Assembly (NCBI RefSeq): GCF_000730605.1
Contig: NZ_BBIS01000040.1
Coordinates: forward strand, 58,541 to 122,540
Direction of reading: 5' to 3'
Length of the DNA: 64,000 nucleotides
Source of the DNA: Pseudomonas monteilii NBRC 103158 = DSM 14164
GTDB taxonomy: Bacteria > Pseudomonadota > Gammaproteobacteria > Pseudomonadales > Pseudomonadaceae
Shown here: positions 26,222-34,449 of the stretch, piece after piece
How positions within the stretch are numbered: the first letter of the stretch is position 1
How the letters are laid out: the number at the start of each line of letters is the position of its first letter
Notes under the pieces: generated by a model
Seen by the model: the letters and a program-made list of their open reading frames with translations, nothing else
What the model was told of the DNA's origin: nothing
Database searches by the model: none
Translations under genes and position numbers: made by a program

Positions 26222-27787
26222 ATGCATCGCCTTACTCACCTGCTGCCCTTCCTCACCTGGCTCCCCCGCCAATCGGGCCGCAGCCTGCGCCAGGACCTGC
26301 TGGTGGGCCTGAGCGGTGCCATCCTTGCCCTGCCGCAATCCATCGCCTACGCCCTGATCGCCGGCCTGCCCGCCGAATATGGCCTGTACGCCGCCATCGT
26401 GCCGGTGCTGATCGCTTGCCTATGGGGTTCATCCTGGCACCTGATCTGCGGCCCGACCGCTGCCATTTCCATCGTCCTCTACGCCAGCATCAGCCCGCTG
26501 GCCATGGCGGGCAGCGCCGATTACATCACCCTGGTGCTGCTATTGACGTTCCTCGGCGGCATCTTCCAGCTACTGCTGGGGCTTTTGCGGTTTGGCGCGC
26601 TGGTCAATTTCGTCTCCCATTCCGTGGTGCTCGGTTTCACCCTGGGCGCCGCCATCGTCATCGCCTTGGGCCAACTGCCCAACCTGCTGGGCATGGACCT
26701 GCCCAGCCAGGCTACTGCGCTGAAGACCGTGCAGGATCTGGCCAGCCATGCCGGAGAAGTCGACCTGCCTTCACTGATGCTTGGCCTGGCCACCGTGCTG
26801 ATCGGCGTGACCTTGAAACTCTGGCGCCCACGCTGGCCGAGCCTGTTGATAAGCCTGATCCTGGTCAGCCTGCTGGCGTGGCTGTTGCCAGGCTTCTTTG
26901 ATCATGTACCACGAGTAGCAGCCTTCACCGGGCAACTTCCCCCTTTTAGCCCGCTGCCCCTGCTAGACGTGGAACTGATGCTGCGCCTGCTGCCCAGCGC
27001 CGTGGCAGTAGGCATGCTGGGGCTGGTAACCAGCCTGTCGATTGCCCGCTCTCTCTCGGCACGCTCAGAACAACTGATCGACCCGGATCAGGAAATACGT
27101 GCCCAGGGCCTGTCGAACATCGCGGGGGCGTTTTTCTCTGGTTACCTGTCTGCCGGCTCCTTCACCCGCTCGGGCCTGAGCTATGAAGCGGGTGCCCGTT
27201 CGCCCATGGCCGGGGTGTTCTCGGCGCTGTGGGTAGCGTTGTTCGCCGTTACCGGCGCCAGGTTGATCGCACACCTGCCGATACCCGCCATGGCCGGCAG
27301 CATTTTGCTGATCTGTTGGGGGTTGGTGGACCATCGGGGGATTCGCGCGCTGTTCCGGGTCAGCCGCTCGGAGTTTCTGGTAATGGCACTGACGGCAGCG
27401 GCGACCTTGTTGCTGGAATTGCAGACGGCGATCTATGCCGGGGTGCTAGCGTCGCTGTTCTTCTATTTGAAGCGCACTTCACGGCCACGGGTACAGCAGA
27501 CCCGTGAAGGTGATGCGGATGTATTGCGGGTGGGCGGGTCGATCTTCTTTGGTGCGGCGCATTACCTGCAGGTGCGCTTGCAGCGTTGCCAGGGGCCACA
27601 TGTGGTGATCGATGCGCGGCAGGTGAATTTTATCGATTACTCGGGTGTGGATATGTTGCACCGCGAGGCCCGGCGCTTGATGCGAATGGGGGGGAGTTTG
27701 ACTTTGCACCGGGCCAGGCCGCAGGTGGTCGAGGAGTTGCAAAAGCTGGAGGGTGTTGAATTGTGCCCGATCCGGTTTGAGGAATGA
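26222..27787 (+). CDS. SulP-family inorganic anion transporter with STAS domain
   Basis: 521 residues. SulP N-terminal signature LPQSIAYALIAGLPAEYGLYA (begins near residue 38, twenty-one residues, given here only for recognition of the family by position 38-57), about eleven membrane segments, and a C-terminal STAS domain (about residues 435-515) with IDYSGVDMLHREARRL. It follows betC-choX, so sulfate handling is plausible, though a REP element separates them. An exact TTATCCACA-type box overlaps the region just before the start (26210-26218). Confidence 0.9.
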   Translation: MHRLTHLLPFLTWLPRQSGRSLRQDLLVGLSGAILALPQSIAYALIAGLPAEYGLYAAIVPVLIACLWGSSWHLICGPTAAISIVLYASISPLAMAGSADYITLVLLLTFLGGIFQLLLGLLRFGALVNFVSHSVVLGFTLGAAIVIALGQLPNLLGMDLPSQATALKTVQDLASHAGEVDLPSLMLGLATVLIGVTLKLWRPRWPSLLISLILVSLLAWLLPGFFDHVPRVAAFTGQLPPFSPLPLLDVELMLRLLPSAVAVGMLGLVTSLSIARSLSARSEQLIDPDQEIRAQGLSNIAGAFFSGYLSAGSFTRSGLSYEAGARSPMAGVFSALWVALFAVTGARLIAHLPIPAMAGSILLICWGLVDHRGIRALFRVSRSEFLVMALTAAATLLLELQTAIYAGVLASLFFYLKRTSRPRVQQTREGDADVLRVGGSIFFGAAHYLQVRLQRCQGPHVVIDARQVNFIDYSGVDMLHREARRLMRMGGSLTLHRARPQVVEELQKLEGVELCPIRFEE

Positions 27788-27862
27788 CCTGACAATTTTG
27801 CCAGTTGTGCCAAAAACAAGGCTGCGGAAAATCAGAGGTATCAACAGCGCAAGGACTGCCTC

Positions 27863-28165
27863 ATGGCGTCTTACACAGGGTTCATGGCCTTGATCCTTTT
27901 GTCATCCACTGCCTTCGGCGCAACCAGTGACGAATGCATCACCCAGGCGGAGCAGCGAATTTCCCGGCTCGAGTTGCTGATGAACGAACGGGAGGCCTAC
28001 ACGGGCAAGAAGCAATCGGCCGAGAAAATTGCTCACTATGACGAGCAGATCCGCCTGGAGAAATCTCGCCTCCAGGCGAATGGAGGTCGAGTCAGTTGCG
28101 CATCAGTTGACGCCGCAGCTCAGCCAGCACCGGCGCCGTGTCCGGACGCACTCCCCGCCAGATGA
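27863..28165 (+). CDS. Small secreted protein of unknown function
   Basis: 100 residues with a signal peptide (MASYTGFMALILLSSTAFGA), then a Cys and a helical, charged region (EQRISRLELLMNEREAYTGK) ending in a Pro/Ala-rich tail. AAGGA precedes the ATG. Its last 74 nt run antisense through the 3' end of aroE, so the C-terminal 24 residues are constrained by aroE coding. I do not recognise the family. The signal peptide and ribosome-binding site support a real gene; the tail may be accidental. Confidence 0.6.
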   Translation: MASYTGFMALILLSSTAFGATSDECITQAEQRISRLELLMNEREAYTGKKQSAEKIAHYDEQIRLEKSRLQANGGRVSCASVDAAAQPAPAPCPDALPAR

Positions 28166-28916
28166 AGAAGGCTTCAGCCGCCTGCTCAGCCAGCATCCCC
28201 AGCCCATCCAGCACCTTGGCCGCCCCCAGCTTGGTAGCCCACTGGCAAAACGGCGTCGGCTCCTTGCCATACATCATGTCGTAGCAAACCGTGCGCCCGG
28301 CCTCGACCAGACTGTCGGCAATCGGCGGCAATTCCCCGGCCAGGCTCGCCGAGGTGGCGTTGATGATCACATCCACCGGCTCCTGCAACCAGGCAAACCC
28401 GCTGGCCACCACCGGCCCCAATTCATCGAACTCACGCGCCAGCTGCTCGGCCTTTTCCACTGTGCGGTTGGCGATTACCAGCGACTGCGGCTTGTGCGCC
28501 AGAATCGGCTCCAGCACGCCGCGCACGGCGCCGCCGGCACCGAGGATGAGAATGCGTTTACCAGCCAGTTCGACGCCGGCATTCACCGTCAGGTCGCGCA
28601 CCAGGCCAGCGCCATCGGTGTTGTCGCCCTGCAAGGTACCGTCGGCCAGCTTGCTCAGCGTGTTCACTGCCCCAGCGCGCTGTGCACGAGGGGTCAGGCT
28701 GTCGCACAGGCGATAGGCCTCTTCCTTGAACGGCACCGTGACGTTGCCGCCACTGCCTTGCTTGAAGAAGCCGCGCGCGCAATCGCTGAACTCGTCCAGC
28801 GGCGACAGCAGGGTGGTGTATTCCAGGTCCTGGCCGGTCTGCTCGGCGAACAGGCGGTGGATCAGCGGCGACTTGCTGTGGCCGATGGGGTTACCGAAAA
28901 CGACGTACTGGTCCAT
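28092..28916 (-). CDS. aroE: Shikimate dehydrogenase
   Basis: 274 residues from MDQYVVFGNPIGHSKSPLIH. The shikimate-binding motif NPIGHSKS and the catalytic Lys in NVTVPFKEEAY are visible, with the NADP-binding GAGGAVRGV at about residue 130. It reduces 3-dehydroshikimate in aromatic amino acid synthesis. It starts 25 nt after hemF stops, same strand, likely one operon. The 3' end overlaps a convergent small gene. Confidence 0.97.
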   Translation of the reverse strand: MDQYVVFGNPIGHSKSPLIHRLFAEQTGQDLEYTTLLSPLDEFSDCARGFFKQGSGGNVTVPFKEEAYRLCDSLTPRAQRAGAVNTLSKLADGTLQGDNTDGAGLVRDLTVNAGVELAGKRILILGAGGAVRGVLEPILAHKPQSLVIANRTVEKAEQLAREFDELGPVVASGFAWLQEPVDVIINATSASLAGELPPIADSLVEAGRTVCYDMMYGKEPTPFCQWATKLGAAKVLDGLGMLAEQAAEAFFIWRGVRPDTAPVLAELRRQLMRN

Positions 28917-28941
28917 GGCGGTTCCTTGGTTGTCCACAGGC

Positions 28942-29853
28942 TTACTGGCCAAGCCAGTCGCGGTCTTGCAAGAAGTACTCGGTCAGGCGCGCTTCTTCGC
29001 TGCCGGGCGCAGCCTTCCAGTCGTAGCCCCAACGTACCTGCGGCGGCAGCGACATGAGGATGGACTCGGTACGGCCACCAGACTGCAGGCCGAACAGGGT
29101 GCCACGGTCGTAGACCAGGTTGAACTCCACGTAACGGCCGCGCCGGTATTCCTGGAACTCGCGCTGCTGCGGGGTGTAGGGCGTGTCCTTACGACGCTGG
29201 ATGATCGGCAGGTAGGCGTTGACGTAGGCATCGCCGATGGCGCGGATGAAGGCAAAGCAGGTGTCGAAATCCCACTCGTTCAAGTCATCGAAGAACAGCC
29301 CGCCAATGCCACGTGGCTCACCCCGGTGCTTGAGGTGGAAGTAGCGGTCGCACCAGGCCTTGTAGCGCGGGTACACGTCGGCGCCGAACGGAGCGCAGGC
29401 CTGCTCGGCCACGCGGTGCCAGTGGATGCAGTCGTCTTCATTGCCGTAGTACGGGGTCAGGTCGAAGCCACCACCGAACCACCACACAGCTTCTTCACCT
29501 TCCTTTTCGGCGATAAAGAAGCGCACGTTGGCGTGGGAGGTAGGCACATGCGGGTTGTGCGGGTGAATCACCAGCGACACGCCCAAGGCCTCGAAACCAC
29601 GGCCCGCCAGCTCAGGGCGGTGGGCACTGGCCGAGGGCGGCAGACCCGCACCGAACACATGGGAAAAGTTGACCCCGCCTTTCTCGATCACCTTGCCGTC
29701 GCCGATCACCCGCGTGCGGCCCCCGCCACCGGCTTCGCGCACCCAGGCGTCCTCGACGAAGCGGGCGCCGCCGTCTTCTGTTTCGAGGGCAGAGCAGATG
29801 CGGTCTTGCAGGTCGAGCAGGTAGGCTTTCACGGCCTCGGTGCGGCTAGTCAT
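28942..29853 (-). CDS. hemF: Coproporphyrinogen III oxidase, aerobic
   Basis: 303 residues from MTSRTEAVKAYLLDLQDRIC (upstream in-frame ATG at 29901 discarded as family proteins start here). Family signatures NPHVPTSHANVRFF and GGGFDLTPYYG are present. It decarboxylates coproporphyrinogen III with O2 in haem synthesis. First gene of hemF-aroE; divergent from qor across 135 nt. Confidence 0.97.
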   Translation of the reverse strand: MTSRTEAVKAYLLDLQDRICSALETEDGGARFVEDAWVREAGGGGRTRVIGDGKVIEKGGVNFSHVFGAGLPPSASAHRPELAGRGFEALGVSLVIHPHNPHVPTSHANVRFFIAEKEGEEAVWWFGGGFDLTPYYGNEDDCIHWHRVAEQACAPFGADVYPRYKAWCDRYFHLKHRGEPRGIGGLFFDDLNEWDFDTCFAFIRAIGDAYVNAYLPIIQRRKDTPYTPQQREFQEYRRGRYVEFNLVYDRGTLFGLQSGGRTESILMSLPPQVRWGYDWKAAPGSEEARLTEYFLQDRDWLGQ

Positions 29854-29988
29854 CGGGTCACCAGGAACGGGCAGGGAAGAATTCGCCGCGTAGCATACCA
29901 CCGCCAGCGCGCGCGCCGCAGTTGACGGCGATCAAGCAAAGGCGTCCGATAGAAGGCCTTTACCCGATCCCGACGACAGGAGTGCGAG

Positions 29989-30966
29989 ATGGCCAAGCGT
30001 ATCCAGTTCAGCCAGCATGGCGGCCCGGAAGTGCTGCAGTTTGTGGAGTTCGAACCCGCCCCACCGGGGCCGCAGCAGGTGCGCGTGCGTAACCATGCCA
30101 TCGGCCTGAACTTCATCGATACCTACTTCCGCAGTGGGTTGTATGCGCCGCCGTCCCTGCCTTCAGGCCTGGGCACCGAGGCTGCCGGTGTCGTCGAGGC
30201 CGTGGGCGAAGGCGTCACGCGGCTGAAGGTAGGTGACCGTGTGGCCCATGCCGGTGGCCCCCTGGGGGCGTACAGCGAGGTGCATACGTTGCCGGAGGCC
30301 AACCTGGTCAAGCTGCCCGACAGCATCAGCTTCGAGCAGGCAGCGGCGGTGATGCTCAAGGGTTTGACCGTGCAGTACCTGCTGAAACAGACCTATGAGG
30401 TGAAGGCGGGTGACGTGATTCTGTTCCACGCGGCGGCTGGCGGTGTGGGTTCGCTGGCGTGCCAGTGGGCCAAGGCCTTGGGCGCCAAACTGATCGGTAC
30501 CGTGAGTTCTGCCGAAAAGGCCGAGCGGGCCAAGGCGCTGGGGGCGTGGGAAACCATCGACTACAGCCGTGAAGATGTCGCCAAGCGCGTGCTGGAGCTG
30601 ACCGATGGCAAGAAATGCCCGGTGGTGTACGACGGCGTGGGCGCCGATACCTGGCTGACTTCGCTGGACTGCCTGCAACCGCGTGGATTGATGGTGAGCT
30701 TCGGCAATGCCTCGGGCGCGGTGAGCGGGGTGAACCTGGGTATTCTGGCGCAGAAGGGCTCGCTGTATGTCACACGCCCAACGTTGGCGAGCTATGCCAA
30801 CAATGCCGAGAACACTCAGGCCATGGCCGATGACCTGTTTGCGATGATTGCGAGTGGCAAGCTGGTTGTGGATATCCAGCAGCGGTATCCATTAAGTGAG
30901 GCGGCCAAGGCGCAGGCGGAGCTGTCGGCGCGCAGGACCGTGGGGTCGACTGTACTGATCCCCTGA
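29989..30966 (+). CDS. qor: NADPH:quinone oxidoreductase (zeta-crystallin type)
   Basis: 325 residues from MAKRIQFSQHGGPEVL with AGGAG upstream. Zinc-free medium-chain reductase fold with the nucleotide motif AAAGGVGSLACQWAKALGA at about residue 146. It reduces quinones with NADPH. A perfect 32-bp palindrome follows 13 nt after the stop. Confidence 0.94.
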   Translation: MAKRIQFSQHGGPEVLQFVEFEPAPPGPQQVRVRNHAIGLNFIDTYFRSGLYAPPSLPSGLGTEAAGVVEAVGEGVTRLKVGDRVAHAGGPLGAYSEVHTLPEANLVKLPDSISFEQAAAVMLKGLTVQYLLKQTYEVKAGDVILFHAAAGGVGSLACQWAKALGAKLIGTVSSAEKAERAKALGAWETIDYSREDVAKRVLELTDGKKCPVVYDGVGADTWLTSLDCLQPRGLMVSFGNASGAVSGVNLGILAQKGSLYVTRPTLASYANNAENTQAMADDLFAMIASGKLVVDIQQRYPLSEAAKAQAELSARRTVGSTVLIP

Positions 30967-30979
30967 GCCGGGCACTTCA

Positions 30980-31011
30980 CCTGTGGGAGCGGGCATGCCC
31001 GCTCCCACAGG
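30980..31011. repeat. Perfect loop-less REP-like palindrome
   Basis: A 32-bp perfect palindrome with half-site CCTGTGGGAGCGGGCA and no loop, between the convergent qor and tsaC genes. Same word family as 26084 and 37486. It may act as a terminator, or as a REP-type site. Confidence 0.75.
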
Positions 31012-31045
31012 GGCCCGAGCCCACCCGCAAGCGCTGTGGATAGAT

Positions 31046-31603
31046 TCAGCCTGGTCGCACCACTTCGCCAGTAGCCAGATTACGAATCACACTCGGATTC
31101 TTCCGCCCGCCCAGCGCCCCGCCGAGCACCAGGTCCAACTGGCCATGGAAGTACTGCTCCACCCGCAACCGGGTCTTCGCCGCCGGGCGCCCGCCGGGGT
31201 TGCACGAGGTGGAAATCAGCGGCCCCACCAACGCACACAACTCACGCACCACCGGGTGGTCGCTGACCCGCAGCGCCACGGTGTCATGCTGCCCGGTCAC
31301 CCATTCAGGCAACAGGTCCTGATGCGGCACCAACCAGGTGTTCGGCCCCGGCCAGGTGCTGCCCATGCGGTCGATCCAGTCTTCTGGGAAGTCCTCGAAC
31401 AGAAAATCGAACTGGCGGATGTTGTCGGCGATCAGGATCAGCCCTTTATCCACAGGCCGCGATTTCAGCGCCAGCAGGCGATACACCGCGTCCTCGTTCC
31501 ACGGGTCGCAGCCCAGGCCCCAGACCGCTTCCGTCGGGTAGGCGATCACCGCGCCCGCCCGTACCTCACGTGCGGCTTGTTGCACACGAAAACTGCTCAC
31601 CAT
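31046..31603 (-). CDS. tsaC: L-threonylcarbamoyladenylate synthase (TsaC/YrdC)
   Basis: 185 residues. YrdC-domain signatures PTEAVWGLGCDP near the N-terminus, LKSRPVDKGLILIADN and STSCNPGGRPAAKT are present. It makes threonylcarbamoyl-AMP for the t6A37 modification of ANN-decoding tRNAs. It starts 42 nt after dprA on the same strand; tsaC-dprA linkage is common in Pseudomonas. Confidence 0.95.
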   Translation of the reverse strand: MVSSFRVQQAAREVRAGAVIAYPTEAVWGLGCDPWNEDAVYRLLALKSRPVDKGLILIADNIRQFDFLFEDFPEDWIDRMGSTWPGPNTWLVPHQDLLPEWVTGQHDTVALRVSDHPVVRELCALVGPLISTSCNPGGRPAAKTRLRVEQYFHGQLDLVLGGALGGRKNPSVIRNLATGEVVRPG

Positions 31604-31645
31604 TGCTGTCTCTCCGCCTATATACCTTGCTTGTGTGCAGTGTAC

Positions 31646-32743
31646 TTAGCCCGCACGGGCAAACCAACGCCCGGCTTCATTGCTGACCCGGCCTTCCAGC
31701 TCCAGCTCGGTCAGTTGCGCCAGCACTTCGGCGAGCGGCAGCTCGCTGCAATGCGCCAGGCTTTCGCTGGTTTGCGGCGCGGCATGCAGCAGGGCAAGCA
31801 GGGGATGGTCGAATTTGTCCACAACGGCGGGCGGCAGGTTTTGCCAGCCCTGCAAGCTTTCGAGGATCTGATCCACGCTTTCCACCAGCAGCGCGCCATC
31901 GCGGATCAACTGGTGGCAGCCCTTCGAACCCGGGTGGTGAATGGAGCCCGGAATCGCATACACCTCGCGGCCTTGCTCAGCCGCCAGGCGGGCGGTGATC
32001 AGCGAACCACTGGCCAGGCTGGCTTCGACCACCAGCACGCCCAGCGACAGCCCACTGATGATGCGATTGCGCCGTGGGAAGTTGCCGGGCAATGGCCCGG
32101 CATTCAGCGGGTACTCGGAAACCAGTGCGCCGCCATGGTCGATCATCGCCTGTGCAAGCTCCAGGTGCCGCTGTGGATAAAGTTTTTGCAACCCCGTGCC
32201 AAGCACGCCAATCGTACCCCCACCAGCCTGCAACGCAGCCCGATGAGCGGCACCATCGATACCCACAGCCAAGCCGCTGGTGATAATAAAACCGGCCTGC
32301 ACCAGGTAGCGGGAAAATGCCGCAGCGGTGTCGAGCGCCGGTGGTGTGGCACGCCTGCTGCCCACAATAGCCAACTGTGGACGTTCGAGCAACGCAGGTT
32401 CGCCAGCCACGAAAAGCAGCGGTGGCGCATCGTCGATTTCCGCCAGCAATGCAGGGTAATCGGGGCCGTCCCACATCAGTAAATGCTGGCCAGGTCGCTC
32501 TAGCCAGGCCATTGCGGCCAGTGCGCCATCGCGCACTTCGGCACTGCGTCGCGCGTCAATGGTGATCTGTGGGATGCCCAGTGCACGCCAGGCCGAACCC
32601 GGTGCACTGAGTGCAGAGGAGGCACTGCCAAAGGCATCGAACAACGTGCGAAAACGTCGCAGTCCCATCCCGGTCAGGCAGTGCAGGCGTAATCGTGCAT
32701 CCAGTTCGGCAGGCGAACAGAGCGACGAATGGTGAATTGGCAT
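31646..32743 (-). CDS. dprA: DNA-processing protein DprA
   Basis: 365 residues from MPIHHSSLCSPAELDARL, preceded by AAGGAT; two upstream in-frame ATGs (32752, 32773) are less well placed. Rossmann-type core with VGSRRATPPALD near residue 120 and IISGLSLGVLVVEA, then a C-terminal winged-helix region. DprA binds single-stranded DNA and loads RecA during natural transformation; in non-competent hosts its role is unclear. Confidence 0.95.
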   Translation of the reverse strand: MPIHHSSLCSPAELDARLRLHCLTGMGLRRFRTLFDAFGSASSALSAPGSAWRALGIPQITIDARRSAEVRDGALAAMAWLERPGQHLLMWDGPDYPALLAEIDDAPPLLFVAGEPALLERPQLAIVGSRRATPPALDTAAAFSRYLVQAGFIITSGLAVGIDGAAHRAALQAGGGTIGVLGTGLQKLYPQRHLELAQAMIDHGGALVSEYPLNAGPLPGNFPRRNRIISGLSLGVLVVEASLASGSLITARLAAEQGREVYAIPGSIHHPGSKGCHQLIRDGALLVESVDQILESLQGWQNLPPAVVDKFDHPLLALLHAAPQTSESLAHCSELPLAEVLAQLTELELEGRVSNEAGRWFARAG

Positions 32744-32949
32744 AGGGATCATCCTTGATCGAAATAGGGCCATTTACGTGGCACAACCTGTGGATAACTC
32801 TGTGAGTAACACTTTGAAAAGCTGTCCATTGATTGAAGGCTATCAAGCCCATAAACACCCTAGACGAGCTTGCCAGGTGCCGAAATCCTCGTTTCCCTTT
32901 ATTATGTGTGCTCAGTTTTCAACCGAACGCACAGTGACTGCCTGACCTT
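32744..32949. other. Divergent dprA / def promoter region
   Basis: 206 bp, AT-richer than its flanks. It holds an exact DnaA box (TGTGGATAA, 32789-32797) followed closely by TGTGAGTAA, a near match. Promoters for both genes should lie here; I could not assign them firmly. Confidence 0.5.
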
Positions 32950-33456
32950 ATGGCCATCTTGAACATTCTCGAATTCCCGGACCCGCGCCTGCGCACCATC
33001 GCCAAGCCGGTGACGGTGTTCGACGACGCCCTGCGTCAGCTGATCGACGACATGTTTGAAACCATGTACGAAGCCCCTGGCATCGGCCTGGCCGCCACCC
33101 AGGTGAACGTGCACCTGCAGGTCGTGGTCATGGACCTCAGCGAAGACCGCAGCGAGCCGCGCGTCTTCATCAACCCCACGGTCGAAGAGCTGACCCATGA
33201 CATGGGCCAATATCAGGAAGGCTGCCTGTCGGTACCGGGCTTCTACGAGAACGTCGACCGCCCGCTGCGCGTACGGGTCAAGGCCCAGGACCGGGACGGC
33301 AAGCCGTACGAGCTGGAATGCGAAGGCCTGCTGGCGGTGTGCGTGCAGCACGAATTCGATCACCTCAACGGCAAGCTGTTCGTTGACTACCTGTCGCAGC
33401 TCAAGCGCGACCGGATCAAGAAGAAGCTGGAAAAGCAGCACCGCCAGCAAGCCTGA
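32950..33456 (+). CDS. def: Peptide deformylase
   Basis: 168 residues. The three motifs are present: GIGLAATQV (residue 43 on), EGCLSVPG (about 88) and QHEFDHLNG (about 132), giving the metal ligands Cys, His, His and catalytic Glu. It removes N-formyl groups from nascent proteins. First of the rightward def-fmt-rsmB-trkA cluster; a terminator-like hairpin separates it from fmt. Confidence 0.98.
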   Translation: MAILNILEFPDPRLRTIAKPVTVFDDALRQLIDDMFETMYEAPGIGLAATQVNVHLQVVVMDLSEDRSEPRVFINPTVEELTHDMGQYQEGCLSVPGFYENVDRPLRVRVKAQDRDGKPYELECEGLLAVCVQHEFDHLNGKLFVDYLSQLKRDRIKKKLEKQHRQQA

Positions 33457-33470
33457 TCCCCACCTTCCAG

Positions 33471-33496
33471 AAGGCTTGCTCCGGCAAGCCTTTTTC
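33471..33496 (+). terminator. Rho-independent terminator after def
   Basis: AAGGCTTGC-TCCG-GCAAGCCTT followed by TTTCTTTTTT. It is 14 nt past the def stop and 20 nt before fmt, so it probably attenuates rather than isolates the downstream genes unless fmt has its own promoter. Confidence 0.8.
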
Positions 33497-33516
33497 TTTT
33501 TTGAAGCGAGAACTCC

Positions 33517-34449
33517 ATGCGCATCGTCTTTGCAGGCACTCCAGAGTTTGCCGCCGAACACCTCAAGGCCCTGCTCGACAGCCCGTACGAAATCGTGGCT
33601 GTCTACACCCAGCCTGACCGCCCTGCCGGCCGTGGCCAGAAGCTGATGCCAAGTGCGGTCAAGGCGCTGGCCGTGGCCCATGACATCCCAGTGTTCCAGC
33701 CGCAAACCCTGCGCAACGCCGACGCACAGGCTGAACTGGCCGCACTGAAGCCGGACCTGATGGTGGTGGTCGCCTATGGCCTGATCCTGCCGCAGGTGGT
33801 GCTGGATATCCCCCGCCTGGGCTGCATCAACAGCCATGCCTCCCTGCTGCCACGCTGGCGCGGTGCCGCACCGATCCAGCGCGCCGTGGAAGCCGGCGAC
33901 GCCGAGAGCGGTGTGACCGTGATGCGTATGGAAGCAGGCCTGGACACCGGCCCGATGCTGCTCAAGGTAGTCACCCCGATCAGCGCCGAAGACACCGGCG
34001 GCAGCCTGCACGACCGCTTGGCCGAGATGGGCCCGCCAGCAGTCGTCCAGGCCATTGCCGGCCTGGCCGACGGTTCGCTGCAAGGCGAAGTTCAGAACGA
34101 CGCCCTGGCCACCTACGCGCACAAGCTGAACAAGGACGAAGCACGCATCGACTGGAGCCGCCCGGCCGTCGAGCTGGAACGCCTGATCCGTGCCTTCAAC
34201 CCGTGGCCGGTTTGCCACAGCTCCCTCGATGGCGAAAGCGTGAAAGTGCTGACCGCCAACTTGTCCACAGCGACAGGCACCCCCGGCGAGATCCTCTCCG
34301 CCAGCAAGGACGGCCTGGTGGTCGCCTGCGGTGACCAGGCCCTGAGCCTGACCCGCCTGCAACTGCCCGGCGGCAAGCCGCTGAACTTCAGCGACCTGTT
34401 CAACAGCCGTCGCGAGAAATTCGCCAGCGGCAAGGTGCTGGGCCAATGA
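33517..34449 (+). CDS. fmt: Methionyl-tRNA formyltransferase
   Basis: 310 residues. The folate and catalytic region NSHASLLPRWRGAAPIQRA is present at about residues 107-125, with Asp expected in LDTGPMLLK. It formylates initiator Met-tRNA. GCGAGA precedes the start. The stop overlaps rsmB by 4 nt (ATGA). Confidence 0.98.
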   Translation: MRIVFAGTPEFAAEHLKALLDSPYEIVAVYTQPDRPAGRGQKLMPSAVKALAVAHDIPVFQPQTLRNADAQAELAALKPDLMVVVAYGLILPQVVLDIPRLGCINSHASLLPRWRGAAPIQRAVEAGDAESGVTVMRMEAGLDTGPMLLKVVTPISAEDTGGSLHDRLAEMGPPAVVQAIAGLADGSLQGEVQNDALATYAHKLNKDEARIDWSRPAVELERLIRAFNPWPVCHSSLDGESVKVLTANLSTATGTPGEILSASKDGLVVACGDQALSLTRLQLPGGKPLNFSDLFNSRREKFASGKVLGQ

